DNA of 37,684 nt, taken from the IMG/VR virus record IMGVR_UViG_3300030329_004188, positions 1 to 37,684 of that record. One strand, given 5' to 3'. The stretch is from a virus. Under the pieces are notes generated by a model. That model was not told the DNA's origin. It searched no databases and worked only from the letters and a program-made list of their open reading frames with translations. Below are positions 7,984-16,491 of the stretch, piece by piece (position 1 is the stretch's first letter; each line of letters opens with the position of its first letter). The position numbers and the translations under genes are program-made.

Positions 7984-8486
7984 TAAGTTACAAAATATTC
8001 AAAGTAAGAGCCGGCCAGCACTTTTGTGGCGCTGGCGTTGGATGTGTTCTGCGCCCATTGCAGCCCGAATACGCCCGCATTCGCGCCGTTGTGCAATAGG
8101 ATATCGGCCTCCAGGTAGCCGCCGGTACTGCCGGATCCGGTGACTGCTACGCTGGTACCTGAAGTGTGCAGAAACTCAGTGGAACTGGTCGCGCCTGGTA
8201 CCACATAGCGCCCGACAATGCGGAGCAACGTGGGTGACCCTGGCGCGGTAAACTGGAACTTGAAATCCGGCGTGGCGGCAGTATCGAACCAGGCCACTAA
8301 TCGCCCGGTTAACTTGGTATTCGCTTTTACCAACAGCGCAAGATCCGAGTCTGTGGCGTAGGTCGTGTCCGATGTCTTGGATTCGGTCGTGCCCTTTCGG
8401 AGCTGCTCAAAAACAGTCTGTGACCTGGCCCAGCGTAAAAAATCCTGGTGACTAGTAATTTGGGAGGTCGGCCCCCGTAGGCTCAT
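7983..8486 (-). CDS. Putative virion protein with beta-sandwich C-terminus
   Basis: This 167-aa protein has a short helical N-terminus (DFLRWARSQTVFEQL) followed by a strand-rich domain (about 55-167; GRLVAWFDTAATPDFKFQF, ILLHNGANAGVFGLQWAQ), like a jelly-roll tip or decoration domain. It lies where P22 has gene 26 (tail needle) between the gp10-like and gp7-like genes, but no needle-like coiled coil is visible. It may be a tail plug, fiber or head decoration protein. The start overlaps the gp10-like stop by 4 bases. Confidence 0.5.
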   Translation of the reverse strand: MSLRGPTSQITSHQDFLRWARSQTVFEQLRKGTTESKTSDTTYATDSDLALLVKANTKLTGRLVAWFDTAATPDFKFQFTAPGSPTLLRIVGRYVVPGATSSTEFLHTSGTSVAVTGSGSTGGYLEADILLHNGANAGVFGLQWAQNTSNASATKVLAGSYFEYFVT

Positions 8487-10054
8487 ACCGAGCCGCCAAC
8501 TGCGTCAAGGGTCGTGTCCACCACCTCAACTTTCGCCGCTTCACTGACTGAGGCCCGATAGACCCGGTTATAACTTGAGCCCAGGTTGTGCCATACGAGA
8601 CGTTGGTATCTGTCTCCTACCGCTCCCATAGACCGTTGCGCAAGCGGCTGGAAAGTTACGCCGCCGTCATCGGAGGATTCCAGGGTGACCATTGGCTCAC
8701 GCCGGGCATGGGTTGATGTCGCTACTGTGCCGGGCTCAACATCGACGATAATTTCCAGGCGCTTGTGATACATTCGCTGCCCGTTTCTTATCGGCTGGTA
8801 GGTCCACTCCATGCGCTGCGGCTGGTGGAGCTCCAGCCCATAATACGAGGGCTCCTCACTGAACTTGCCGCCCTGGTAATTCGGTGGCAGTGAATCGCTG
8901 CCCAGAGTGACCGTCAATGCGCCCAAACGATCCCCGAACACAACATCATTGTAGTATTGAGCGGCGCTGGTAAAGCGCCAGGTGTCACGGCCTAATGTTT
9001 GCCGTCGGTGCCAGGATCCGGTGCTTAAATCATAAACGTGGCACTGGTTAGGGGTCCAGATTGCATAATAATTATGGCCCTGGTACGACCAGGTAAAGCC
9101 TTCGGATAATTTAACACTGGTGTCAGCCTGTAATGATTGCTCAATACCAAAATTGGATATCCGGTTTGCTACGCCGCCCTGGAGCGCCCTGACGGTAAAA
9201 TCATCGGCCAGGAATAAAATTACATCATCCAGCCGCTGCACGGTCCTGCCCGATAAACAGCCTTTTGTAATCGCGCCGTTAATCGTTCGCCTAAAAGGAA
9301 AGTCACTGCCCCCGGTCGTGTCCCAGGACTCAATTGAGCTCTCACCGAAAAGCCATAGCTGGGCCCGGTCAGATTTCATGCCCACCAGGTTATCCGGGTC
9401 GGCCTCAGCGGTGCCGAAATTCAGGGCGCTGTAGTCGGTGACAGAGCCAATGTCACTGGCGAAAAACCTGGCTGATCCTGGCTCCCTGAAAATAAGAAAG
9501 TTATCTAAAAACTCAACGTCAGCGGCGCCACGACTAGTGAAATCTGAGTCGGATATCTTTGTCCAGGAGCTAGCGTTAGCACTATAGTAAGCATGCGGCT
9601 CAATCACTGCGATTAGATAATCAGGTGTTTGCTCGAAATCAGCCCTGGGGTTCGGGTTTAAAATGTCGGACTCGCCGCCGCCCATTAAACCATCGAAACT
9701 GGTCAGGTTCGGTGCATAATCATCATCGAAATTTACAATGCCGAAATTATGGGTGTCACCATATATGCCCGAGAGATAGCCACGGTAATTTGTGATGGCC
9801 AGTATCGGACTATTAAAGTCATGTGAGCTGTCGCCCGTGCCGGTCCTCTCATTGCCCGCCTCATCCAGATAGGCATTACGTTCAGCCGTGGTGCCGGACT
9901 CTGGCGGCTCGGCCACCCACGGACTGATCATGCCAGGGCAGCGCCTGATAACATATGGCGCCGAGGCATCCTGGGGCATGCTCTCCAGGTAACAATTGAG
10001 GAGGTCGCCGGTCGATGCTGTGCCGGATCTGTGTGACGTAATTGGTAGTCGCAT
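8483..10054 (-). CDS. Packaged DNA stabilization / tail hub protein, gp10-like
   Basis: This 523-aa protein begins with the pattern of P22 gp10-like tail accessory factors: LLNCYLESMPQ followed by RRCPGM, then a long beta-propeller-like body with repeated Trp/Tyr strands (LSGIYGDTHNFGIV, AQLWLFGESSIESWD, FTWSYQGHNYYAIW). In P22, gp10 binds gp4 below the portal, closes the filled head and carries the needle and spikes; a matching role is expected here. It lies after an extra 538-aa gene rather than directly after gp4. Confidence 0.82.
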   Translation of the reverse strand: MRLPITSHRSGTASTGDLLNCYLESMPQDASAPYVIRRCPGMISPWVAEPPESGTTAERNAYLDEAGNERTGTGDSSHDFNSPILAITNYRGYLSGIYGDTHNFGIVNFDDDYAPNLTSFDGLMGGGESDILNPNPRADFEQTPDYLIAVIEPHAYYSANASSWTKISDSDFTSRGAADVEFLDNFLIFREPGSARFFASDIGSVTDYSALNFGTAEADPDNLVGMKSDRAQLWLFGESSIESWDTTGGSDFPFRRTINGAITKGCLSGRTVQRLDDVILFLADDFTVRALQGGVANRISNFGIEQSLQADTSVKLSEGFTWSYQGHNYYAIWTPNQCHVYDLSTGSWHRRQTLGRDTWRFTSAAQYYNDVVFGDRLGALTVTLGSDSLPPNYQGGKFSEEPSYYGLELHQPQRMEWTYQPIRNGQRMYHKRLEIIVDVEPGTVATSTHARREPMVTLESSDDGGVTFQPLAQRSMGAVGDRYQRLVWHNLGSSYNRVYRASVSEAAKVEVVDTTLDAVGGSV

Positions 10055-11670
10055 TATCTGTCCAGGGCATTGCGTTTATCGTCACCAGGCATCGCAATTA
10101 ATGTGCCAACGACTGCCGGCGGGACTATCAGGGCAAGCAGCTTGGGATCTGCGAATCCGGCTTGTGCCTGAGCCAAAAGCACCCGGTCACGGGCCTCCTC
10201 CGGCGTAACCTTTAATCGTTTCGCTGTGTCATCGATCAGATCAGATAAGATCTCGAGTTTGGGCGCCCCTACCGCGGTCGCTACTCCTGTAGCGTCACTG
10301 AATAAGCCCCAGGCCACGGCCTGTGCAGGGACCGCCTCTAGCCCGGCTTGCCTGGCCACCTCCTCTCTCCACCAGGGCGCCAGTGTCTGTATCTCAGGCA
10401 CTGAGGCGCTGTCTCCTGGAACTCTTTGCTGGCCTTTTCTTGTTTGGGGGTTCCTGGTATCTGCCAGGCCCACGGCGCGGGAAAAATGGGCGTCAGGCAC
10501 CGCTATGTCAGTCTGCCCCCCGACCTCAGTGGCCTGGTTATATAAGCCGACTTTAGGCTCTTTGGATTGAATTTGCCCAGTCTCTAAAAACTTTCTGGCG
10601 CCGGGCGCCTGGGCAGTGGAGTGATACGGATGTCCAGGAAAGGTTTCAAGGTCTGGATGCCCCCTGGTACCTAAAGGTTTGCCGCCGTATTGTTGAAATT
10701 CGTCAAAGCGGCCAGCCTCGGCCAGCATGTTTGCGGCGGTACCCCGCTTGAGCTCTGTGACTACCGACGATCCTGGGCTCATTGCTGAGCTCAAGTTAAT
10801 CAATTGCGTATACAACCGGTTAGCCTCGAGCTGGTCACCGTCTACCAGTTGCAAAATACGATGATAGGCCGGGTCAAAGTTGTACCAGCCGGTCATGCCG
10901 TCGAATAACCGTGGCGCATGCTCTCGTGCCGCCAGTAACGACTCTGTCAGGCGCCGGGTGTTGGCCGGACCCATTACCTTAAATGCTGCGTCCGCGCCTT
11001 TAGGGGTAGCGGCGGCGCCCGGAATAACGCCAGGCCGTCCTCGCACATTAGCGCCCTTGGCAAGATCCTCACGGGTCACCCCGAACAGCCGGGACAACAT
11101 GGGAGACTCAGGAGCGACTTTGGTGTTTTCGATATATTTGGCGATCTGGTCCGGCGGCGCGTAAATACCTGGAAAGGCTTTTCGCTGCCCCTTTTGCACC
11201 GTCCTGCGTCCTGTCGTGGGCACCCCGACCGGGCCAGTGGTAGGAACCGCTCGTGTAACTTTACCAGGCCCGGCAACGTCAGCCAGCGCCGCCGTGCCAG
11301 CATAAAGTGTGCCAGCCGCCGTGGGCCCTATAAGGCGGTTCGCATGCCGCTCATAGAGATCCCTGGCCGGGCGCAAATACTCACCGATTTTCTGTATGCC
11401 CTGGCCTATGGACGCTAACTTATCCTGCGACCCTGGAAGCCTGGGCTGATAAGTAAACTCCTGCTGCTTATCCTCAATTCGGCCAGCCATTGCGTTTAAC
11501 GAATAATCAGGATTACCCTGGGCGTCACCGCCAATTAATGCATTAACGCCGCCCACCGCGTCACCAATAAGGCCGGTGCCGAGCATGGCCGCTATCTCCA
11601 GATTCTCAGCGGTCCCGACAAAAGGGTCTTTATAGTTACCCTGGTAATTGTTTTGGCGGTACTTAGGCAT
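10054..11670 (-). CDS. Unknown 538-aa protein between gp4-like and gp10-like genes
   Basis: I do not recognise this protein with confidence. The first 140 residues are Gly/Ala-rich with weakly hydrophobic stretches (AAMLGTGLIGDAVGGVNALIG, GPTAAGTLYAGTAALADVAG), like an ejected virion protein. Residues about 240-470 look like a compact domain with strong motifs: GWYNFDPAYHRIL, SSAMSPGSSVVTELKRG, QTDIAVPDAHFSRAVG and PWWREEVARQAG. A basic, soluble C-terminus follows. P22 has no gene in this place. It may be a virion-borne enzyme or an ejection protein. The overlaps on both sides show it belongs to the head-tail operon. Confidence 0.8.
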   Translation of the reverse strand: MPKYRQNNYQGNYKDPFVGTAENLEIAAMLGTGLIGDAVGGVNALIGGDAQGNPDYSLNAMAGRIEDKQQEFTYQPRLPGSQDKLASIGQGIQKIGEYLRPARDLYERHANRLIGPTAAGTLYAGTAALADVAGPGKVTRAVPTTGPVGVPTTGRRTVQKGQRKAFPGIYAPPDQIAKYIENTKVAPESPMLSRLFGVTREDLAKGANVRGRPGVIPGAAATPKGADAAFKVMGPANTRRLTESLLAAREHAPRLFDGMTGWYNFDPAYHRILQLVDGDQLEANRLYTQLINLSSAMSPGSSVVTELKRGTAANMLAEAGRFDEFQQYGGKPLGTRGHPDLETFPGHPYHSTAQAPGARKFLETGQIQSKEPKVGLYNQATEVGGQTDIAVPDAHFSRAVGLADTRNPQTRKGQQRVPGDSASVPEIQTLAPWWREEVARQAGLEAVPAQAVAWGLFSDATGVATAVGAPKLEILSDLIDDTAKRLKVTPEEARDRVLLAQAQAGFADPKLLALIVPPAVVGTLIAMPGDDKRNALDR

Positions 11671-12089
11671 CAGGTGCTATCAGTATTGATGTCGTACCGG
11701 GAGCCAAAATGCCCGCTGCCATCAGGCAGGTGCGACATATCCGCATTGTCGAGGCGCTCCGCAATGCTTTTACGTTGCAGCATAGAGAATGCTGAATCAT
11801 ATTTTGCAAAGAGCTCCGGGGATAATGTGGCGCCGTACTGCGGAGCCAACACAATCGCCAGCCCGGCAGTAACCGCCATCCTGGCCCAGTCGGGCACGGG
11901 GCAACTGTCCTGGATATCTGACTGCTCGAACCAGCCAAAATCGATATCGTTCTCCTTTAGCCCTTCCATGAACTGGTTTAACTTGGTCAGCGACTGCTGG
12001 CCCTGTTCTGCTGATGCGCTTTGCACCTCATTGATGACATTGATTTCACGCAATGCATCCGTAATCAAATTGACATTCAGATACGCCAT
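11670..12089 (-). CDS. Head-tail adaptor / DNA stabilization protein, gp4-like
   Basis: This 139-aa protein is mainly helical: LITDALREINVINEVQSASAEQGQQSLTKLN is split over two helices, followed by the pattern DWARMAVTAGLAIVLAPQYGATLSPEL. This matches the P22 gp4-like family of tail accessory factors, which assemble as a ring under the portal after DNA packaging. It comes first in the tail module, directly after the radical-SAM cassette. P22 gp4 is slightly longer (166 aa). Confidence 0.78.
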   Translation of the reverse strand: MAYLNVNLITDALREINVINEVQSASAEQGQQSLTKLNQFMEGLKENDIDFGWFEQSDIQDSCPVPDWARMAVTAGLAIVLAPQYGATLSPELFAKYDSAFSMLQRKSIAERLDNADMSHLPDGSGHFGSRYDINTDST

Positions 12090-12097
12090 TTACAATC

Positions 12098-12922
12098 CTA
12101 GTATGTGCAGGTTTTACAGACATCGATCGTGTGTCTGCTGGACAAATTCTCACGACGGTCCCGCCAGTGCGGGGCGTTATAAATCTCTAAAAGTGTGCTC
12201 TCCCGGCAGTCTCCGATCGGGAACCGTGCCTGGCCGTCCATGCAACACAGCGACACTACGCCAGAGCTGATGATGGACAACTCAAACCACCTCGAGCAAC
12301 TGTCATCGGGTATGGTCGGGTCGTTTGGCTCCACGTCACCCAGCCACCCATCCTTTTTGATAATGACGGTATGAAACTTCGGCCAGCGCCGCTTGATGTA
12401 GCGGATAAAACCGTAGTCCATGTTGCCGACCTTGGACAGCACCACCGGATGCGGGAACTCCTGCGCATGCAGGTTATCCAGTCTCTTGGCGGTGCGCTCA
12501 TAAGGCATATCCATGAGCTGCTCATATTCTTCTGGATCTACGCTATTGAGCGACACCCAGAAATGAAAGACTCGCTCCAGCTTGGCCAGCCGGTCAATGT
12601 GTCGTTGTGTCAATGCCGCGCCATTGGAAAAGATGCGGAGCATGGCCACCGTGCGACTGGTTACCTCATTACAAATGTCATACAGGCGCTTATCAAGAAG
12701 CGGCTCATTGACCTTGAACGGCGAGAAAAAGAACGGAATGGTAAACCCTTCCATCTCACTGATAATCTTCTCTACGAGCTCGTCAGGCATCTTGTCACCC
12801 TTCCGATCGAGCGTTGGGTAAGGGCAAAAGGTACAGGCCGCGTTACACAGCGAGATTGTCTCCAAAGAGATCTCGTGGGGCTGGTCCATGTAGACCTCGG
12901 CCAGCTCCTGGTGCGTAGTCAT
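12098..12922 (-). CDS. Radical SAM protein with SPASM-like C-terminus
   Basis: This 274-aa protein has the radical-SAM cluster motif CNAACTFC (C26, C30, C33), which holds a 4Fe-4S cluster that cleaves S-adenosylmethionine. Barrel strands follow (FFFSPFKVNEPLLD, RIFSNGAALT, FWVSLNSVDPEEYE). The C-terminal part carries Cys residues arranged as in a reduced SPASM domain (DDSCSRW, SLCCMDG, GDC, and final CKTC at 269-272), which would bind an auxiliary cluster. Substrate unknown. It overlaps the methyltransferase by 4 bases and forms a three-gene modification cassette with it and the glycosyltransferase. Confidence 0.85.
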   Translation of the reverse strand: MTTHQELAEVYMDQPHEISLETISLCNAACTFCPYPTLDRKGDKMPDELVEKIISEMEGFTIPFFFSPFKVNEPLLDKRLYDICNEVTSRTVAMLRIFSNGAALTQRHIDRLAKLERVFHFWVSLNSVDPEEYEQLMDMPYERTAKRLDNLHAQEFPHPVVLSKVGNMDYGFIRYIKRRWPKFHTVIIKKDGWLGDVEPNDPTIPDDSCSRWFELSIISSGVVSLCCMDGQARFPIGDCRESTLLEIYNAPHWRDRRENLSSRHTIDVCKTCTY

Positions 12923-13437
12923 TTAGTACATTTTAGAACGAAGGCAAAACCCTCATCCTCATATTTGTTTGCGATTAGCTCAAAGTTTTTCTTCCAGTAG
13001 AAGCGGTAATCCGTCATTGAGGTTTTGGACACCTGCATCTCATATTCACGCTGGCACAAAAACACCAGGGTGCCCTCGTTAATGATCCTGGTGTGACCGG
13101 GATCTCCCCATGCCCAGGCGCTGTCCCAGGCCGGCACGGTGCCACAAAAATAGGCGCCGTCCTTCATTACCCGGTGGAACTCAGCGAACTGGTCAAAAAA
13201 GAACTTCCAGTCTCCCTGGGTGCCTAAGTGCTCGAGCACCTCATAGGCGTGTACCTCATCAAACGTATTATCATCAAACGGCAATGGTATGTTGTTCAGG
13301 TCCTGGACAATGTCAGGCTTGCAGTCTTCGTCAATATCAATTTTAGTTACGTTCTGCCATTCCTTTTCAATGCCCAATCCCTGAGCAAAAACCTGTTTCT
13401 CGTGCTTCTTGCCACAACCCAAAAGTAGCTCACGCAT
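12919..13437 (-). CDS. Class I SAM-dependent methyltransferase
   Basis: This 172-aa protein has motif I LLLGCGKK near the N-terminus, an acidic strand-2 end (VTKIDIDEDCKPD), and FDEVHAYEVLEHLG after strand 4, as in the Methyltransf_11 type. The target may be a sugar, a small molecule or a protein. It overlaps the glycosyltransferase upstream and the radical-SAM gene downstream, so the three are likely made together and act in one pathway, for example on a surface glycan or a virion component. That joint role is inference. Confidence 0.85.
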   Translation of the reverse strand: MRELLLGCGKKHEKQVFAQGLGIEKEWQNVTKIDIDEDCKPDIVQDLNNIPLPFDDNTFDEVHAYEVLEHLGTQGDWKFFFDQFAEFHRVMKDGAYFCGTVPAWDSAWAWGDPGHTRIINEGTLVFLCQREYEMQVSKTSMTDYRFYWKKNFELIANKYEDEGFAFVLKCTK

Positions 13438-14203
13438 TTCTACGTCCTCCCAGCTTTCTCGGGGCTCTCACCCTCTCTTTTTGTTCTTTCACCTGCCCGT
13501 CCAGGTGCGCTAAATAATTGCCCTCGTAGCCTCCATGCACAAAATCAAAGTCCATCCAGACATCGATAGGCTTGCCGTATTTCTTCACGACCTTGTCGCA
13601 GAACGTAAAGTCCTCACCGACGAACCTGGCGTCACTGTCAATATGTGTCTCAAACAGCCAGGGCACCGGGCCGTCCTGCCCGTGAATGTCCAGCCACTGG
13701 GTCTTCGGGTCATTGGCCATGTCCTCGATCAATGACCGATGCATACATAAAAACCCGGTCGGCACCCGCTTGCATTTCAGGTAGCCATCCTCATCGATCC
13801 ACAGGCAGTCCTCACCTTTGGCTTTAGTAAGCTCAGGCTCGGGCCACCATTTAGCAGGATAATCAGTATCCTCCTGGCGCCGTGGATACACACCGGCAAC
13901 CATTGGCCGTTTCTCATTGACCACATTGACCAAACCACAAAATGCATTGGCGTCGAACTTAAGGTCCGAGTCGATGAACATCATGTGCGTACAGCTTTTC
14001 AGATCTTCAAGCTCTAAAAAGAACTTAACGAAGATGTTCCTGGCCAACTCTATAAATGCGCCGTTGCCCATGACAGCCGCCGTGACCCGGATCCCGAGCA
14101 CCGCCGCATGCCAGGCCGCATTAGCAAGCGACTGGCTATAGGCTACATCCACCTTGCCATCATAGGCAGGGGTTGCCACATAAACGTGGGGTAAATCACT
14201 CAT
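13430..14203 (-). CDS. GT-A type glycosyltransferase
   Basis: This 257-aa protein begins VYVATPAYDGKVD and has the metal-binding DxD motif in MMFIDSDLKFDANAF, followed by VAGVYPRR. A downstream acidic/aromatic motif (FVGEDFTFCDKV) may hold the catalytic base. The fold would be GT-A (family 2-like), transferring a sugar from a nucleotide donor. It is first in the modification cassette, straight after the terminator behind the coat gene. A GAGAGGC ribosome site lies before the ATG. Acceptor unknown: host O-antigen, capsid protein or DNA are all possible. Confidence 0.83.
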   Translation of the reverse strand: MSDLPHVYVATPAYDGKVDVAYSQSLANAAWHAAVLGIRVTAAVMGNGAFIELARNIFVKFFLELEDLKSCTHMMFIDSDLKFDANAFCGLVNVVNEKRPMVAGVYPRRQEDTDYPAKWWPEPELTKAKGEDCLWIDEDGYLKCKRVPTGFLCMHRSLIEDMANDPKTQWLDIHGQDGPVPWLFETHIDSDARFVGEDFTFCDKVVKKYGKPIDVWMDFDFVHGGYEGNYLAHLDGQVKEQKERVRAPRKLGGRRNA

Positions 14204-14227
14204 TTTTGCCTCTCTTTGCCTCTCAAT

Positions 14228-14253
14228 AAAAAACGGGGCCCCGAAAGGCCCCG
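14228..14253 (-). terminator. Rho-independent terminator after the coat gene
   Basis: On the minus strand, CGGGGCC and GGCCCCG form a 7-bp all-GC stem around a 6-base loop (14234-14253), directly followed by six T (14233-14228). It lies between the coat protein stop (14299) and the glycosyltransferase start (14203). An outer GCCTCTC/GAGAGGC pair could extend it. It should reduce read-through from the highly expressed capsid genes into the modification and tail genes. Confidence 0.88.
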
Positions 14254-14298
14254 CCGCTATTCACCCGAGAGGCAGGTGTTTAGCTGATCATTACGTCA

Positions 14299-15561
14299 CT
14301 AGAGCAAGTCCTGCTCGTATCTGTGTACGGACGCAAGCTCTGGGTAGAGCTCGGCAAATCCCCACAAGACATCGATACGACACGGGATGGTGTCAGAGCT
14401 GATGGCGTACTGCCTTGCCACTCGCATTGAGATACCGTCCTGCTCGGCCCGTGCTCCCCAGGCGCCATACTTGGATACGTCCTCCAGATCCGCAGATGCA
14501 AACACAAATGCGTCCTTGTGGAAGAAAAGATCCTGGTTAAAGGCGCTGGATGCGGCACCGATACGACTGACCGCGTTGCCGTCCGTGTTAGCCACGCCGG
14601 ACAGGACACAGTTCTGGTAAGCATTACCAGAGCCGTACATCATGCCAGGCTTAACCGTCACGGTGTAAGCATTTGCCGCAGTAGTCAGCGTCACATCGGA
14701 CTGCACAACAAAGGTCTGTAGAACGCCCTTGTTGACCTTAGTCTCAGGGTGAACGCCGTAGACACCGGCAATGGTGATAATGTCACCGGCCTTTAGCGTC
14801 GTGGTCGAGGTCGCACCGTCAACGGACAGGTCTGTCTGTGACACCCAGGAATTAGCTGTGGTAGCCGTTCCCAGGGTAGTGCCGTTGGTTAATGGACTGC
14901 CAGCAAGTGAGCCGGTGGTATGGCTCGGCAGTAACGTATTTTCGTATACGTCAAAGCCACCGGTCCGGCCAATTGAGCCCTCCCGGTACTGCTTACGGAT
15001 ATTCTCGGATGCCTGGTACAACCCTTTAACCGCGTCGTTAAACTCAACGACTGAGTCAGGGGTTAGGCATGCGGTACGGTCGCTGGTTGGGCCCAGCTCT
15101 TTGGTGATGTTCGCACCGTTTTGCTGGAACCGCTTATAGGTCAACAAACCATCCGTGCTTGCATTCGAGTAGTTAAAGGTCCGTTTGTAAGCAACCGCCA
15201 GCGCGTCACCCTCTATCTTGGCCGCTAACTGGGCCATTGCTGGCTTCAATATGCGGTCTGAGAAATCATCGAGCTCCATCGTCAGCTCCACACTAGTGAA
15301 ACTAACATCGACGCCATACTGACTTGACACTGTCAGTGGCGTAGACCTCTCGAAATGCTCCTCAGCAGATAGCGTTGCACCGGTTCTCACCGAATACTTG
15401 CTTGGCATTCGTACATTCAAAGATGTGCCGATTTTGGCACCAGATTGCGCGAACCTGTCATCGTACTGGCGATTCACGCCACCGATAAAGTTCGATTGCT
15501 GGTGCAGTACCCGTAAAGCCTCACGGGTGATCATAGTCGGCGTAAGTATAGTATTAGCCAT
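14299..15561 (-). CDS. Major capsid protein, P22 coat (gp5) family
   Basis: This 420-aa protein starts with the well-known pattern of this family: TPTMITREALRVLHQQSNF, then NRQYDDRFAQSGAKIGTSLNVR. The length is close to P22 gp5 (430 aa). Residues about 225-330 look like the inserted I-domain, with LKAGDIITIAGVYGVHP and a following strand region. It forms the T=7 shell around the scaffold. The gene has a GAGGAT ribosome site and is closed by a strong terminator 46 bases after its stop, in keeping with high expression. Confidence 0.93.
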   Translation of the reverse strand: MANTILTPTMITREALRVLHQQSNFIGGVNRQYDDRFAQSGAKIGTSLNVRMPSKYSVRTGATLSAEEHFERSTPLTVSSQYGVDVSFTSVELTMELDDFSDRILKPAMAQLAAKIEGDALAVAYKRTFNYSNASTDGLLTYKRFQQNGANITKELGPTSDRTACLTPDSVVEFNDAVKGLYQASENIRKQYREGSIGRTGGFDVYENTLLPSHTTGSLAGSPLTNGTTLGTATTANSWVSQTDLSVDGATSTTTLKAGDIITIAGVYGVHPETKVNKGVLQTFVVQSDVTLTTAANAYTVTVKPGMMYGSGNAYQNCVLSGVANTDGNAVSRIGAASSAFNQDLFFHKDAFVFASADLEDVSKYGAWGARAEQDGISMRVARQYAISSDTIPCRIDVLWGFAELYPELASVHRYEQDLL

Positions 15562-15564
15562 ATA

Positions 15565-16455
15565 TCATAATCCTCGTTTTGCTAATTCTGCTTGCCTCCG
15601 TCGCAGCCAGTCACGGTCAGATAACTTGTCCGAGTCCGGGCTGGTACTTGCAACCCGTAGACCAGGGCTCGTTGCCTTGACCTTGGGCGGCGGCGGTGGC
15701 GCCTTGCTAACCTGCTGCTCTTGTGTTGCCTCACGGGCACCCTCAAGCGCTACTTCCAGCCGGGCAATACGTCGGGTCACTTCCCGTGGCGGTAACGTTG
15801 AAATCTCACTAGCGAGCTCCGGGTGCTGTCCTAAATGGTAGGCAATCGCCGGCCCATTCTCAGCCGCCTGGATTTCAGTGGCCATGTCCTGGGAAATATT
15901 CAGATCAGGGGACTTCGCAATCTCATCATAGTCAGTATGAGTCTTGGCAAATTCCCGTTCCTTTAAATCCCACCTAGCCGTTTGCTCTGCGGCCTCGGCC
16001 TGGGCACGAATGTCCTGGGCCACACGGCCAGCCTCAGCCTTGGCAACATCAATTACTTCCGAGTGCAGGTACTCACGGTACTGGTTCTCGTCATAATTAA
16101 AATCAGCCAGGGTCTTAGCGGGCTCTTGTAGCTTTTGCGCTGCCTCACTGGATAGCCGCTGCTGCTCAAGCTCTGCGGCCAGCTCCTGGTTGTGCCGTTC
16201 TGCGTCACGCCAGCGTTTGGTTAGCTTATCAATGCGCTTCTGGACCTTGTTCTCGTCCTTGGGCGCCTCAGTGTCATCGGCTTTTTTATCGAGGCTGTTG
16301 ACTTCTTCCTCGGCGGGTGGTGACTCCGCGTCGTTATCCGGTTCCGGGTCAAGCTCATATCGCTGTGCCGGGGCAGCATCCACCGCCTCCGGGTCAGTCG
16401 GATTAACGTCTGCACCAGTATTGTCAGGCACCTCTGCCTGTGCTGTTTCACTCAT
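15565..16455 (-). CDS. Scaffolding protein
   Basis: This 296-aa protein is highly charged and helical. It has an acidic N-terminus (ELDPEPDNDAESPPAEEEVN), a long coiled coil (about 65-150), and a short basic C-terminal helix (SDRDWLRRRQAELAKRGL), the region that binds coat in P22 gp8. Its length (P22 gp8 303 aa) and place directly before the coat gene fit a scaffold that guides procapsid assembly and exits before packaging. Confidence 0.85.
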   Translation of the reverse strand: MSETAQAEVPDNTGADVNPTDPEAVDAAPAQRYELDPEPDNDAESPPAEEEVNSLDKKADDTEAPKDENKVQKRIDKLTKRWRDAERHNQELAAELEQQRLSSEAAQKLQEPAKTLADFNYDENQYREYLHSEVIDVAKAEAGRVAQDIRAQAEAAEQTARWDLKEREFAKTHTDYDEIAKSPDLNISQDMATEIQAAENGPAIAYHLGQHPELASEISTLPPREVTRRIARLEVALEGAREATQEQQVSKAPPPPPKVKATSPGLRVASTSPDSDKLSDRDWLRRRQAELAKRGL

Positions 16456-16491
16456 TGCAACCCCTCTCAGTGTTGTATTTATGCCGCAGGT

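Noticed and set aside
10801-10830. Another operator, from the GCGTATAC near 10807
   Set aside because: Only one half-site is present and it lies inside a late structural gene; the second half is missing.
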